Of a DNA stretch of 64,000 bases, positions 17,325-26,209 are shown piece after piece; the stretch's first letter is position 1, and each line of letters begins with the position of its first letter. The DNA comes from Candidatus Borrarchaeum weybense (GTDB lineage Archaea; Asgardarchaeota; Sifarchaeia; Borrarchaeales; Borrarchaeaceae), in contig JAHQJS010000004.1 of assembly GCA_019057385.1 (NCBI GenBank), positions 1,008,727-1,072,726 on the forward strand, read 5' to 3'. A program made the translations under genes and the position numbers. The notes under the pieces are model-generated. The model did not search any database and had not been told where the DNA came from. It worked only from the letters and a program-made list of their open reading frames with translations.

Positions 17325-17533
17325 ATCACTCCAGAAACTTTTGATGATGAACCCATATCTTTTCAATGAAATCTTCTCTTTTCAAAAAAGAATTAACCAG
17401 AGTTTATTTTTTTGCACTCATATTTTTTCAATAGAACACAAATCTTTTCAATATCATATTTTTGATACCATATCGGTTCAATATAAAATTTTATTGACTT
17501 ATATTCCAAACTTGCTTCTAAATTTTAATTTTT

Positions 17534-18028
17534 TCATTTGAAGAACGACGTTATTATAGTAACTATTACATACCAATTAAAAATAAATCCAATTATTCCA
17601 AAGACAATTCCGATGCCTAGAGAACCCACAAGCCAATAAATATATCTCCTAACAAAGAGAAATCTTATTATTCTGTAATACAATCGTTCACCGCATACCC
17701 TGTTAAATTCTAAGTAAACGCCATTTCGTACATTATTTAAGGTAGTATTCTCCTTTTCCTTACTCGTATTACAATGTATGACTATATCGCTTAATTTTCC
17801 ATAGTAAAGCAATCGTCCAATCAGAAATATGCTACCACATCCAAAACCTAAGAAAAGTGCCCACCATAAAATACTTAGTATTCCAAAAAATCTCAACTTG
17901 ATTTGAACAAGCCCAAGTTCTACTAGAAGAGTAGGTACTAATACCGCGGCATGAGAGATTGATTGTGATGAATATGTATTAAGAAGTGCTATTCGTGCAT
18001 TTTGTTCTAATTCTTCTATTGTCGCCAT
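17534..18028 (-). CDS. membrane protein of unknown function
   Basis: A 164-residue protein with an N-terminal amphipathic helix (ATIEELEQNARIALL), two hydrophobic spans around residues 28-70 (LVPTLLVELGLVQI; ILWWALFLGFGCGSIFLIG), a soluble middle with Cys, and two more spans near the C-terminus (YIYWLVGSLGIGIVFGIIGFIFNWYVIVTIITSFF). No family recognised. It is flanked by AT-rich intergenic sequence (17325-17533 holds several TTTTCAAT repeats) and lies in a gene-poor region with an HNH nuclease. Confidence 0.5.
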   Translation of the reverse strand: MATIEELEQNARIALLNTYSSQSISHAAVLVPTLLVELGLVQIKLRFFGILSILWWALFLGFGCGSIFLIGRLLYYGKLSDIVIHCNTSKEKENTTLNNVRNGVYLEFNRVCGERLYYRIIRFLFVRRYIYWLVGSLGIGIVFGIIGFIFNWYVIVTIITSFFK

Positions 18029-18296
18029 TTCTTAACTCCTCTCAGCTTATCATCCATTACTTTATTCTAAAGAATAAAGATATGTCCATTTATACTCAAA
18101 ATGAAAAGTTGGAAAAATAACTTTTTTGATACCGAACTAACTATATTTTTCATCAAGTATTCTCTCAATTTCTTCGTAAAATTGATTAATCCATTCATCT
18201 TTTCTTACGAAGGATGCTCAAACTTATTTTCGCTATCTTCTAACAACCGTCCCCCCAGTTGTGTCCTATTCTATTCACTCTTTTTTATTTCTTCAC

Positions 18297-18554
18297 TTAC
18301 TCATCACGTACCTTTTGGACTTTTACTGCAATGTCATTTTTTCTCCCATAATTATACTCTTCAATCCTATTCCAACGATACCTATCGTTTTTCTTGAGCC
18401 ATCTAAGCCATTCCATCAACGGTTTACTGCCCTTACTTTGATTACAGGCTCGACAAGCACGAACTATCCTTGACCCACCTTTACTTTTTGCTATTACATG
18501 ATCTTCTTGCGTTTCAATTGCACTACCACAATATCTACAGATTCCTCTGCCCAT
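18297..18554 (-). CDS. small HNH endonuclease
   Basis: An 85-residue HNH nuclease: CRYCG ... EDHVIAKSKGGS ... RACRACNQSKG. The first CxxC and the second CxxC form the structural zinc site; the HV histidine and the NQSKG asparagine are the catalytic positions. Free-standing HNH proteins of this size are often mobile (group-I-intron-like, phage or integrated-element derived), but none of these contexts is visible beyond a nearby short ORF. ATG preceded by a GGAGGTGA-type site (GATATGGAGGTGAC). The basic C-terminal tail probably binds DNA. Confidence 0.75.
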   Translation of the reverse strand: MGRGICRYCGSAIETQEDHVIAKSKGGSRIVRACRACNQSKGSKPLMEWLRWLKKNDRYRWNRIEEYNYGRKNDIAVKVQKVRDE

Positions 18555-18655
18555 TTTGTCACCTCCATATCTTCTTGTTTTATTCTATAAAGTCAATGAA
18601 ATTCTTTGCCATAATCTTGAGACTTGTATTAGTCACTTTTATTTAATTTTATCAA

Positions 18656-18838
18656 CTAATCAATGATTCTTATTTGCTCTCGCCTTTTTCTTTTTCTCAC
18701 TATCACAGTTATATATTGTCCCTTAACATTACGCCTTCTTTTTGTCCAATACTGTTGTATGGGGGCTCCACGACTCTCAAAGATAACATCCTTAATTATG
18801 TGACCTATTGGATCTTTTTCAGGATCACTTACATTCAC
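18656..18838 (-). CDS. short basic protein, uncertain
   Basis: A 60-residue frame, very basic in its second half (YWTKRRRNVKGQYITVIVRKRKRRE). It lies about 100 bp upstream of the HNH gene on the same strand. No ribosome site is evident and no family is recognised. Its basic, beta-rich character would fit a nucleic-acid-binding protein or a C-terminal fragment of a larger gene. Existence as a gene is doubtful. Confidence 0.3.
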   Translation of the reverse strand: MNVSDPEKDPIGHIIKDVIFESRGAPIQQYWTKRRRNVKGQYITVIVRKRKRREQIRIID

Positions 18839-19272
18839 ATGTGGAAAATTGTCTCTAGATGTAAATGTGTTCTTGACCCATCTTTGTGGGGCTTAACTCA
18901 GCCCTTATCAAAGGGGAGTTTTGTTTTTCTATAATCCTTCTTTTTTACCATTTCGTAACACTTGCAAAGGAATTATAATAAAAATGCATCCTGAAATCTA
19001 CGGAAACTTTGTTATCTTGTTCGTATATGTTGGTTCTTCGGTATGAAAGGTAAAGGTAATGTGGATAGTCTAGTCTGATACCTTACACGCTAGTATTTTA
19101 GTACGTTTAACGCTAATTGGTGGCCATCCAAATTGTACGATTAGTTCTGTCCGTGTAGTTTCAGTACAATTTGACCTTTTTTTCTTTGTCATATGTTCAC
19201 CATAATTAACATGTCAGAATATTTCGACATATCATTTATATCTAACATCTAATATATAAATATTAGGGAGAT
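18839..19272. other. gene-poor stretch with hairpins and an inverted repeat
   Basis: About 430 bases without a gene. At 18889-18929, GGGCT/AGCCC and the overlapping CCCTT/AAGGG can pair alternatively and are followed by a T-rich run, resembling a plus-strand terminator although no plus-strand gene ends there. At 19129-19138 and 19164-19173 there is a perfect 10-bp inverted repeat CAAATTGTAC / GTACAATTTG with a 25-base spacer. A TATA-like ATATATAAAT near 19250 would serve the gene at 19282. Confidence 0.45.
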
Positions 19273-19281
19273 GTGGAACAG

Positions 19282-20070
19282 ATGATAAGTCCTTGCGTAA
19301 ACGAAGCGATACAAGCTGAAAAATTCATAGTGGATAAGGAATATACAATAAAAGAGTCACCTGAAACTAAAGATCTTAAAGTAGGACGCCTTCACGAACA
19401 TCGAATTTTAGGAATAATGCTATGGCTCTACACTGTAGATATCTTGAGAGTAACAACAAAGCAAATAGTAAACTATTACACAGATTTTTTCGAAAAATTC
19501 TCTCGCAGTTCAATTAGTACCTACCTAAACTCTCTTAATGCAGAAGGTGTGTTAAGAAAGGATAAAGAGGGACGTAATGTTTATTATTTTTTCGCTGAAT
19601 CTCCTCCTCAGCATATTTCTCCGATTTGGATTATCCGAAACTTCTGTCTCTATCCTGCCTATGCATGTCGCTCTTTTTTCCTTTATCAAAAATTTAAGGA
19701 CTTTGAAAAAAGAAATCTCTCAAAAGAAGCATTTTTCCTTGATAAGGCTATAAAATATCTCGATATGAGACGACTTGAATGTTGCAATCTCTGCTTGTTC
19801 GTAGAACGGGAGGAAGGAGAAGATGCTTTGAAAGAAATCAAAAAAGAATTGGAAAGAGAAACAGATCTATTACCCTCGGAATTGATTCAAGAAATAAGAA
19901 GTTTGGGTGAACTTAGCATATTTGATGGACGAAAATTAAAAGGGCATTGGAAAGAAATTGAATCAGGAATATCACAATTAGTAAAAAAATATAAAAACCA
20001 CATCGCCAAACAGATTGAAATTATCGAATTCAGAGCAGAGAAGGATCAAGAGATCTCGAACTCTCCGTAA
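19282..20070 (+). CDS. winged-helix-like regulatory protein, unknown
   Basis: A soluble protein of about 262 residues (a GTG three codons upstream is an alternative start but sits only 2 nt after GGGAG). The segment LRVTTKQIVNYYTDFFEKFSRSSISTYLNSLNAEGVLRKDKEGRNVYYF is a clear winged helix-turn-helix with the wing at RKDKEGRNVYYF. The C-terminal half is helical and charged, with a C-N-L-C motif (LECCNLCLFVERE) that might bind metal. No sensor domain recognised. TATA box at about 19250 gives a short leader. Target unknown. Confidence 0.6.
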   Translation: MISPCVNEAIQAEKFIVDKEYTIKESPETKDLKVGRLHEHRILGIMLWLYTVDILRVTTKQIVNYYTDFFEKFSRSSISTYLNSLNAEGVLRKDKEGRNVYYFFAESPPQHISPIWIIRNFCLYPAYACRSFFLYQKFKDFEKRNLSKEAFFLDKAIKYLDMRRLECCNLCLFVEREEGEDALKEIKKELERETDLLPSELIQEIRSLGELSIFDGRKLKGHWKEIESGISQLVKKYKNHIAKQIEIIEFRAEKDQEISNSP

Positions 20071-20108
20071 TTAACTTTTATGTGAAATCTATACTTTTAA
20101 CCTAGAAT

Positions 20109-20231
20109 GTGAGAACATTTATAAGCACTAAGTATTTTAAAAAAACGCTTAGCGATGTAACAAATTTAGTAATTCCAGAAACTGTAGAAGAAGACTTTTC
20201 AGCTCAGCTTATTGATGAGGTTGAAAAATAA
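20109..20231 (+). CDS. tiny ORF, possible gene end or small protein
   Basis: A 40-codon frame from GTG 20109 ending EDFSAQLIDEVEK, with amino-acid content that looks coding. It lies downstream of the winged-helix gene, with no strong ribosome site. It may be the 3' remnant of an antitoxin-like or other small protein; no partner is present. Weak call. Confidence 0.2.
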   Translation: MRTFISTKYFKKTLSDVTNLVIPETVEEDFSAQLIDEVEK

Positions 20232-20337
20232 ATTATGGTTTCATCAAAAGATACATTCTCGTGAGAGGATAATGCTTCTTTTTTACTTTGAGTTCTTCTT
20301 TCTGTTTTTTATTTAATGAATTACTTTATTTAGCTAC

Positions 20338-21774
20338 TTAATCTAGCCAAATTCCTTTGTTATCTAACTTATTCCAATTGTTATCCTTATATTTGTACCA
20401 ATTCCAAGATTTTGTTCTTCTCTCTGTGGTTTGAACAATGTTGAGATCTGCTATAAGCATCATTTCATCCCTGGCTTGAAATATCTTGTATTTTATAGCA
20501 TCTTTTGGTCTTAACCCCTCATGTTTATACCTCTCTATGAGGTAAGGATGTTCACAACCTATTATAGCTGTTCCACCTCCACCTTTTGCAGGACCAAATT
20601 TAAATTTTGCAGTATTCACCTGTAATATGAATGTTGGGCTTCGTGAACCGTCAGGTCGATCAAGAGGTACATCAGCCCATCGTTGAAATGCGTGTTCTTT
20701 ATTTGGGTCACACCGGAGATTAATAATGAAATTTAAATCAAACTTACTTATTTGAGCATTTTCATAGTCAAAGTCAATGCATGTTAAAATGGAGATCTTG
20801 CCGCATTTGGTTTGGAATATAAAAAGTTTATTACCGCAGTTCAACCCTTCTCCATTTTCTTTCTCAAAGATAGAGGGATAACACTTTGCGTAATCGTAAT
20901 CATCTCCATCTATTATTATTTTGCAAAGATTACGATTATAATTATCATAAAAGCTACCACAGACAATTATCATGTCTTTATATAGATCCTTTATTTCCTT
21001 AGCCCATTCACTAGTGAAACTGAGTTCTGGAAAGCAGATAATATCTACCCTTTCATTTTTTGCAATCTCTAATGCTCTCAATACTTTATCTTTTACGTTA
21101 CCTTCTTCTTTTAGTCTGTATGGAAATCTTTCTGTCAAGGAATAGTCTAACTGGACAAGACATACCCTCACTAGATCTTTTTCAGTATCTGAGACTGAGA
21201 TTAGTTCAATCTCGTTCTCCCTTTCTATGGGTTTTATTTTAACTGAAAACGGCTTTGCTCTGATTTTTTTGGTTATTTCTTCGCTTAAAACACCGTCTAA
21301 AGACTCAATATTTGAGGTTCTTAGCAGTTGTAATAGAAACTCTTCGTCCTTTTCAGGAACTTTCATCTGTTTTCTATATTTATCCATCCTTTGGATAAAA
21401 ATCACCAGAGAGTCTAATGCCGTAGTAAATGTTTTAAGATTCCAATCGTCAAAGACGGCTTGTGCATCTCTTAATTCTTTCAAATCTACTTTTTTAAATC
21501 CTAAAGCCCTTGAAAGGGAAGTAAAGCATATTTTTTTGCTTATTAAGAGCTCATAGGCATCTTCTGGCAGTTCATCTTTAATAAAAGTTCGAATAAAATC
21601 TTCTATTTCAATGGAAATCTGCAGAGTGTTTTCTTTTAACTCAGTTAGACTTAGACTATCTAAACTCTTTAGGAACTTGTTGTCTAACTGATCCATTCTG
21701 GAAATTAATCTTGAGGCATTTTTAGCCCATGATTCATATTTATATGCTGTTTTTGCTTCATCGTTCATATCCAT
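20338..21774 (-). CDS. nitrilase-domain protein, C-terminal part of a TPR-nitrilase
   Basis: Carbon-nitrogen hydrolase (nitrilase superfamily), which cleaves or forms C-N bonds by a Glu-Lys-Cys triad. All three residues are in place: E250 in CFPELSF, K297 in DYAKCYPS and C332 in LTCIDFDYE. Residues 1-200 are helical and not recognised. The ATG at 21774 has no ribosome site and the frame stays open upstream through 118 more codons of TPR repeats (21775-22128), so the original protein was a TPR-helical-nitrilase fusion of about 600 residues whose start is lost. Nitrilase domains coupled to repeat modules are unusual for metabolic nitrilases and suggest a signalling or defence effector; that is inference. 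Downstream of the RavA/ViaA-like pair on the same strand. Confidence 0.6.
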   Translation of the reverse strand: MDMNDEAKTAYKYESWAKNASRLISRMDQLDNKFLKSLDSLSLTELKENTLQISIEIEDFIRTFIKDELPEDAYELLISKKICFTSLSRALGFKKVDLKELRDAQAVFDDWNLKTFTTALDSLVIFIQRMDKYRKQMKVPEKDEEFLLQLLRTSNIESLDGVLSEEITKKIRAKPFSVKIKPIERENEIELISVSDTEKDLVRVCLVQLDYSLTERFPYRLKEEGNVKDKVLRALEIAKNERVDIICFPELSFTSEWAKEIKDLYKDMIIVCGSFYDNYNRNLCKIIIDGDDYDYAKCYPSIFEKENGEGLNCGNKLFIFQTKCGKISILTCIDFDYENAQISKFDLNFIINLRCDPNKEHAFQRWADVPLDRPDGSRSPTFILQVNTAKFKFGPAKGGGGTAIIGCEHPYLIERYKHEGLRPKDAIKYKIFQARDEMMLIADLNIVQTTERRTKSWNWYKYKDNNWNKLDNKGIWLD

Positions 21775-22172
21775 CTTGGCAAACGAATCTCCAGCATTTT
21801 TTAAAATCGTTTTCGCATCATCATAGTTTCGCAGGTTTAAAAATGCGATTCCTTTATTGCCATGTGCCTCAATATAATAAGGATTTAAGTCTAAAGCTTT
21901 GTCAAAGTCTTCTATTGCCTCTTTATACCTTTGAAGTCGTAGTAATGTCGCACCTTTATTATTCCATGAGAGATAATGGCTTGGATTAAGCTCTAGTGAT
22001 TTCTTATAACAATTTTCCGCTTTTTCATATTCTTCAAGCGCTAGAAATGCTACACCTTTGTTATTCCACGCGGCAATATCGTTTTCATTTAATCTTAAAG
22101 CCTCATTAAAATGCTTGACAGCTTGTTCTCATCGCCAGCTCGAACCATCCAGGCGTGATTTGGCTTAGTCAT
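21775..22172 (-). pseudogene. broken 5' end: TPR segment joined to the start of another gene
   Basis: From 22128 to 21775 the nitrilase frame encodes three TPR units (AAWNNKGVAFLALEEYEKAENCYKKSL-type, shown here only in part) with no ATG, GTG or TTG start, closed by TGA at 22129-22131. Immediately upstream, a different frame starts at ATG 22172 behind GGGAG and reads MTKPNHAWMVRAGDENKL, an N-terminus typical from memory of restriction-endonuclease-like (Mrr-type) proteins, but it stops after 25 codons inside the TPR segment. The two pieces look like a deletion junction fusing the start of one gene to the middle of another, out of frame. Confidence 0.5.
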
Positions 22173-22639
22173 GTAATTCCCACTCTCCCACAAAACAAAC
22201 GGATGAACTCCAGTTTCTTATTAGAGTTATTTTCAAGAACTACTAAATAAATTATACGCCATGCTCATTATTGAATAATAATATGTCTGAGGGAAAATAG
22301 ATATAAAAGCCAAAGGTTGCAAATATCCACAATTTATCAAACACTTGAGTAGGTCTCTAAACTAGCGCGCGCTGAACTGTTCTTTTTTATTTTGAAAAGA
22401 GAGAGGTTCTATGTCTATCAATATTAAATCTATTTTTGGAAGATTATAAAAAGGGGTAGTTACACGAATTTTTCAATAAACAAAGCGCATTAAAGTGGTT
22501 TTATCTGAATTCTTTTAATAACTGATAAAATTAATTCACAATACTTATTCATGCCGCTTCACTACACAGATAAACTTGCTAATTTTACTCAACTTGTTCA
22601 ACAAGCTTGGAATTCGTCGAATAGATTTCCGATGTTTAT
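22173..22639. other. gene-free stretch
   Basis: About 465 AT-rich bases between the broken TPR gene and the VWA gene. The only notable motif is the 10-bp palindrome AGCGCGCGCT at 22364-22373, conspicuous in this composition. No coding frame seen. Confidence 0.4.
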
Positions 22640-24247
22640 CTAATTGATGCTATAATCTATTCCTTTTTTCATTTCTTCTGGAATTTCTTTAACACAAAAC
22701 AATTTGATCATTCTTGCAGGACTATTCTTAATAGACCAATCATAAGGAGATGTAAGAAGAAATACATAATCTGATATATCTTGCAACCCACCTGCATAGT
22801 CATTTCCAGCAATAATGGAGAAAATTCTTCCCTTTTTTTCAGTTTTCCAATTCTGCCATTTTTGAATTAAGTTTTTGTCAGAGATTTCGGAAAGACCATC
22901 AGAAATAAAGAGAATATCTGCATATTCGAATTTTTTATCTTGAACTGAGTTTAGTCCCGAGGAAAGAGCCGTATTAAAATCTGTACCGCCACCAAAGGAG
23001 TAATTAAGAAAATCAAGGAATTCTCTAGCCATTCGTTCTTTATCGGTGAGTATTATCTCTGTAGTCTGGTTTTTTGAGGCAAATAAGATGATTTTAACAT
23101 CTCGTTTTTCTTTAAACATTTTTCTAACAACAGCAAGAATTATCGCCTTTGAGATATGTTCTGGTGACCCATGCATTGAACCAGACGTGTCAACAAGTGC
23201 TACAACAGGCCCTCGCTTAAGTATTTTGGGAGGCCCTCCAGTCCAATGCTTTCCACGTAATTGATAGGTAAGCAATCCTTTTTCAAGCCATTTTGCAAAA
23301 AAGACGTATTGTAAATAGTGATTTGATAACTTGATAAGCTCTATTGGTAAGAGTCTCGCAATGTCATTAGAAAGAGTAACACCAAAAAGTTCAGATGTAC
23401 TTCTAGGTGTTATTTCTAAAGTTTTTTCACCTTCTTCAAATTCTATTTTTCCTAATAGATCTATTATTCGTGTTAAATCGGCATTTTTTTCTAGTAACTC
23501 TGCATATTTTTCCAAGTTAGCAAAATAATGATGATATAAATCCATTATTGAAAAGTCCCATCTTCTGCCAGGGAAAAGCAATTGAAGGATTTTTAAGACC
23601 GTTTTATGTCTTCGCATCCATTCTAGAAGTTCTGCAAATTCATCTTTGTTCAATAAAAAATTAAAGAAATCTCCTTTTAGAGTATTATTCCTCAACGCTT
23701 CTGAGGAATCAAGAAATGCTTTAAGTAAATCTTCTTTTTGCTCGCGATCTTTAACATCATAGGAAATTTGTTCTATCGCTTTACCATTTAATTCTGTCAG
23801 AAGATCTTTGAAATCTTCAATTCTCCTATTCCATAATTGATACAAGAAGGTTAGTAGCTTTTGAAATTCTTCAATAATAGAATTAAACTCCACATTTTTT
23901 TCTGCTAATTCATCAGTTTCCTGTTTCTTTAAAAAACTAAAACGATTTAGAATGATAGGTAAAACCCTCTTCAACATTTCAGCAGAGACTACTTCGTTAG
24001 CACAGGTTTCTTTTTTTATCTCTTGCCATTCATTCCAGTTATGAAGTTCGTTAAGGATTAGATCAAAGTAGCCTAATCTTTCTCTAAATTTAGCCAAATC
24101 TTTTATTTCATATTTTGTGCCAGTATATAATTCATAAGCTAGGATTTCTGCAATTTCTTTTCTTTTTTTATATGGCATTATGTGTGGTTTGAAGATGATT
24201 TTTTTGATTTCATCAGTATTTTCAATGAGTTCGATCCATTTCTTCAA
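22640..24247 (-). CDS. ViaA-like VWA-domain protein
   Basis: A 535-residue protein with a helical N-terminal half and a C-terminal von Willebrand factor A domain. The MIDAS metal site is DTSGSM beginning at residue 353, with the later Thr (GGGTDFNTAL) and Asp (LFISDGLSE) also present. Length and architecture match ViaA, the partner of the MoxR-type AAA+ ATPase RavA. It follows the RavA-like gene by 55 bp on the same strand, so the two form an operon. In Escherichia coli the RavA-ViaA pair is linked to respiratory complex maturation and aminoglycoside sensitivity; the archaeal role is unknown and likely that of a MoxR-type chaperone or assembly machine. Confidence 0.85.
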   Translation of the reverse strand: MKKWIELIENTDEIKKIIFKPHIMPYKKRKEIAEILAYELYTGTKYEIKDLAKFRERLGYFDLILNELHNWNEWQEIKKETCANEVVSAEMLKRVLPIILNRFSFLKKQETDELAEKNVEFNSIIEEFQKLLTFLYQLWNRRIEDFKDLLTELNGKAIEQISYDVKDREQKEDLLKAFLDSSEALRNNTLKGDFFNFLLNKDEFAELLEWMRRHKTVLKILQLLFPGRRWDFSIMDLYHHYFANLEKYAELLEKNADLTRIIDLLGKIEFEEGEKTLEITPRSTSELFGVTLSNDIARLLPIELIKLSNHYLQYVFFAKWLEKGLLTYQLRGKHWTGGPPKILKRGPVVALVDTSGSMHGSPEHISKAIILAVVRKMFKEKRDVKIILFASKNQTTEIILTDKERMAREFLDFLNYSFGGGTDFNTALSSGLNSVQDKKFEYADILFISDGLSEISDKNLIQKWQNWKTEKKGRIFSIIAGNDYAGGLQDISDYVFLLTSPYDWSIKNSPARMIKLFCVKEIPEEMKKGIDYSIN

Positions 24248-24302
24248 GTGAATTCCTCAAGAATCAAATTTATGAAAAAATGAGATGTTTGAAGGGTTCT
24301 TA

Positions 24303-25730
24303 TCAGTTATCAGCTTTATTATCTACTTCAAGAGCATTTTCAGATTCTTCTAATTTTTGCTCGATGTTAATTAAGTGTTCTTCGATTTCTTTCAATTTCT
24401 TGATTTTTTCATCATATTTACTTACAATTCGCTCTGTATCAATTAACCAGAAATTCGTCTCCAATAATCCTTTTAGAATATCTCGCTCCTTATCAACATC
24501 TCTTATGGATTTCTTGTAACTCTCCTTTAATTCTGTGTATTCCTTGATATATAATCGCAATTCTGATTTTCCAATAACTTTAATGTTTTCTTTTAGTCTA
24601 ATCGAATGCTTCGTCTCAATATGGGTAGCAAACGCAGTTCCACTAGCTCCAGTGCCACAATATGGGCATTCAAATCTGTGTTTTTCTCTTTTTGCATGGT
24701 CTATAATCTCATTTATGTTATTACTCGAAAAATTGCAATTATAACACTCTAAGGGCTCATCTAATTGGGTACTTGATTTTTCACCAATAAATTCAGATAA
24801 GTCTAAAATGCGATGTTCCAACTCATCAAGATTTATTCCCCTTGAGACAACTAATTTCTCAGCGTTTTCTTTTATTGCATTCTTTTGTTCAGGTTGTTCC
24901 CATATCATATGCGGAATTAGCAGTACCAATGTCGTATCAACAAGTTTCCTATCAAGAGCAGCCGCTCCAATTTTTAAGATGTTCACGATTTTCTTCCAGC
25001 GTCTATCTGAAACAACAAAGTTGTTTTTAATGAAATCCTTTCTAAGAACCTTGATTATTTCAATTACTTCTTCCGCAATTTCTATTTTCTTAGCAGATTC
25101 TCGTATCTCTAGAATTTCTTGAAGTGAAAGATTCTTAGAATGCCGAAATTCACCTGCGCCTTTTATGACGACATCGATAAAGTTAGCTTCTTCATGGATT
25201 GGTTCGATCAAATATCTAAACAAGAATCGATCATATAATGCCTCTAAATTCTCATTTTCTTCTGGAAGTTCATTAGATGCTCCAAAAATAGATAATAATG
25301 GCACTTTGACGATTTCTTTACCATTATGATACATTCTTTCATTTATTATAGTTAATAAGCAATTCAAAATAGAGCTATTTGCTTTAAAGATCTCATCTAA
25401 GAATGCAATATGCGCTGTGGGCAAATAGCCATCTATTTTTCTCTGAAAAATATCTTCTTGTAAGGCTTTAATGGACATCGGACCAAATATTTCTTCGGGA
25501 GTAGTAAATCTTGTTAATAGATATTGGAAAAATTGTGCATCTTGAATAACTTCACAGGCTCTTCTTGCCATGAGGCTTTTAGCCGTTCCTGGAGGACCAA
25601 GAAGAAGAACATGTTCACCAGCAAGCATTGCTAAAAGAGAACCTCTAACTGATTCAAAGCGTTCTTTGAAGTTTTGATCAAACTCCTGTATTACCCCTCT
25701 TATTTTTTCTGTTGTTTTAACTGTAGACAA
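24303..25730 (-). CDS. RavA-like MoxR AAA+ ATPase with two C2H2 zinc fingers
   Basis: MoxR-family AAA+ ATPase, 475 residues. Walker A is GPPGTAKS at 45-52, Walker B lies in HIAFLDEIFKA, and the sensor and helix-2-insert features of the family follow. What is unusual is two tandem C2H2 fingers: residues 329-351 (C-x2-C-x12-H-x5-H) and 355-375 (C-x2-C-x11-H-x4-H), followed by a coiled-coil C-terminus. In bacterial RavA the C-terminal region is the LARA domain, not zinc fingers. First gene of the RavA/ViaA-like operon, preceded by a 10-bp-phased AT repeat array. The fingers probably recruit a protein or nucleic-acid partner (inference). Confidence 0.85.
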   Translation of the reverse strand: MSTVKTTEKIRGVIQEFDQNFKERFESVRGSLLAMLAGEHVLLLGPPGTAKSLMARRACEVIQDAQFFQYLLTRFTTPEEIFGPMSIKALQEDIFQRKIDGYLPTAHIAFLDEIFKANSSILNCLLTIINERMYHNGKEIVKVPLLSIFGASNELPEENENLEALYDRFLFRYLIEPIHEEANFIDVVIKGAGEFRHSKNLSLQEILEIRESAKKIEIAEEVIEIIKVLRKDFIKNNFVVSDRRWKKIVNILKIGAAALDRKLVDTTLVLLIPHMIWEQPEQKNAIKENAEKLVVSRGINLDELEHRILDLSEFIGEKSSTQLDEPLECYNCNFSSNNINEIIDHAKREKHRFECPYCGTGASGTAFATHIETKHSIRLKENIKVIGKSELRLYIKEYTELKESYKKSIRDVDKERDILKGLLETNFWLIDTERIVSKYDEKIKKLKEIEEHLINIEQKLEESENALEVDNKADN

Positions 25731-25794
25731 TTTCTCACATCCTTTAATCGCAAAAAGTTTTCTTCATTGTCTATGTAAAAAATCAACAATCATT

Positions 25795-25850
25795 TTAAAT
25801 TATCTTTAAGTACCTTAATTATCTTTAATTATCGTTAATTATCTTTAAAA
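25795..25850. repeat. 10-bp-phased TTAATTATC repeats upstream of the RavA-like gene
   Basis: TTAATTATCT at 25815-25824, TTAATTATCG at 25825-25834 and TTAATTATCT at 25835-25844 are contiguous, giving a 10-bp period (one helical turn), with a related TTAAATTATCTTTAAG at 25795-25810. Another TTTAATTATCT lies near 26024. They sit 65-120 bp upstream of the ATG at 25730 and could be a curved-DNA or regulator-binding element for the RavA/ViaA operon. Confidence 0.5.
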
Positions 25851-26130
25851 ACCGTGTCATAGTTTTAAAGATATTTTCTATACTTGTTTAAAACCACTAG
25901 AAAAAGTTATTGTACTATTACGTTTGAATATTTACTAATAAGCACCGTATTATTTTCTAAATATACGTAAACGGCTTGTAAAAAATCGAAAACGTATATA
26001 TTGTAATTCTATCTTTAAATTTAAACTTTAATTATCTCCAATTTTGATCATATAAGCTATTTAACGTAATTTTATTGCCTTAATTTCTTTTTCTTCCATT
26101 TCTGAAATAATTTTTCGGTAATTACATTCA
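25851..26130. other. AT-rich intergenic, nothing else seen
   Basis: Intergenic DNA between the RavA-like promoter region and the 3' end of the GTPBP1-like gene. Apart from one further TTTAATTATCT copy near 26024 no gene or hairpin was identified. Confidence 0.4.
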
Positions 26131-26192
26131 TTGAAAAAATATGTGTGCAATTGAAGCGATATGTGTTCATTATTGAAAGGATATGTGTGCAT
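26131..26192. repeat. three imperfect 20-bp direct repeats
   Basis: Units start at 26131, 26151 and 26173 with the form TTGAAnnnATATGTGTkCAw, spaced 20 and 22 bp. They lie just past the stop codon of the minus-strand GTPase gene and about 400 bp upstream of the RavA-like start. Might be a regulatory array or a 3' processing element; no known family. Confidence 0.45.
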
Positions 26193-26209
26193 CATCAAAC
26201 TTTTAGAGA

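Noticed and set aside
17358..17484. repeated TTTTCAAT motifs as a regulatory or CRISPR-like array
   Set aside because: Spacing is irregular (about 65, 20 and 30 bp), copies are short, and no conserved repeat-spacer structure exists.
18656..18838. mobile element carrying the HNH nuclease
   Set aside because: Apart from the HNH gene and one short basic frame no transposase, integrase, intron core or terminal repeat was found.
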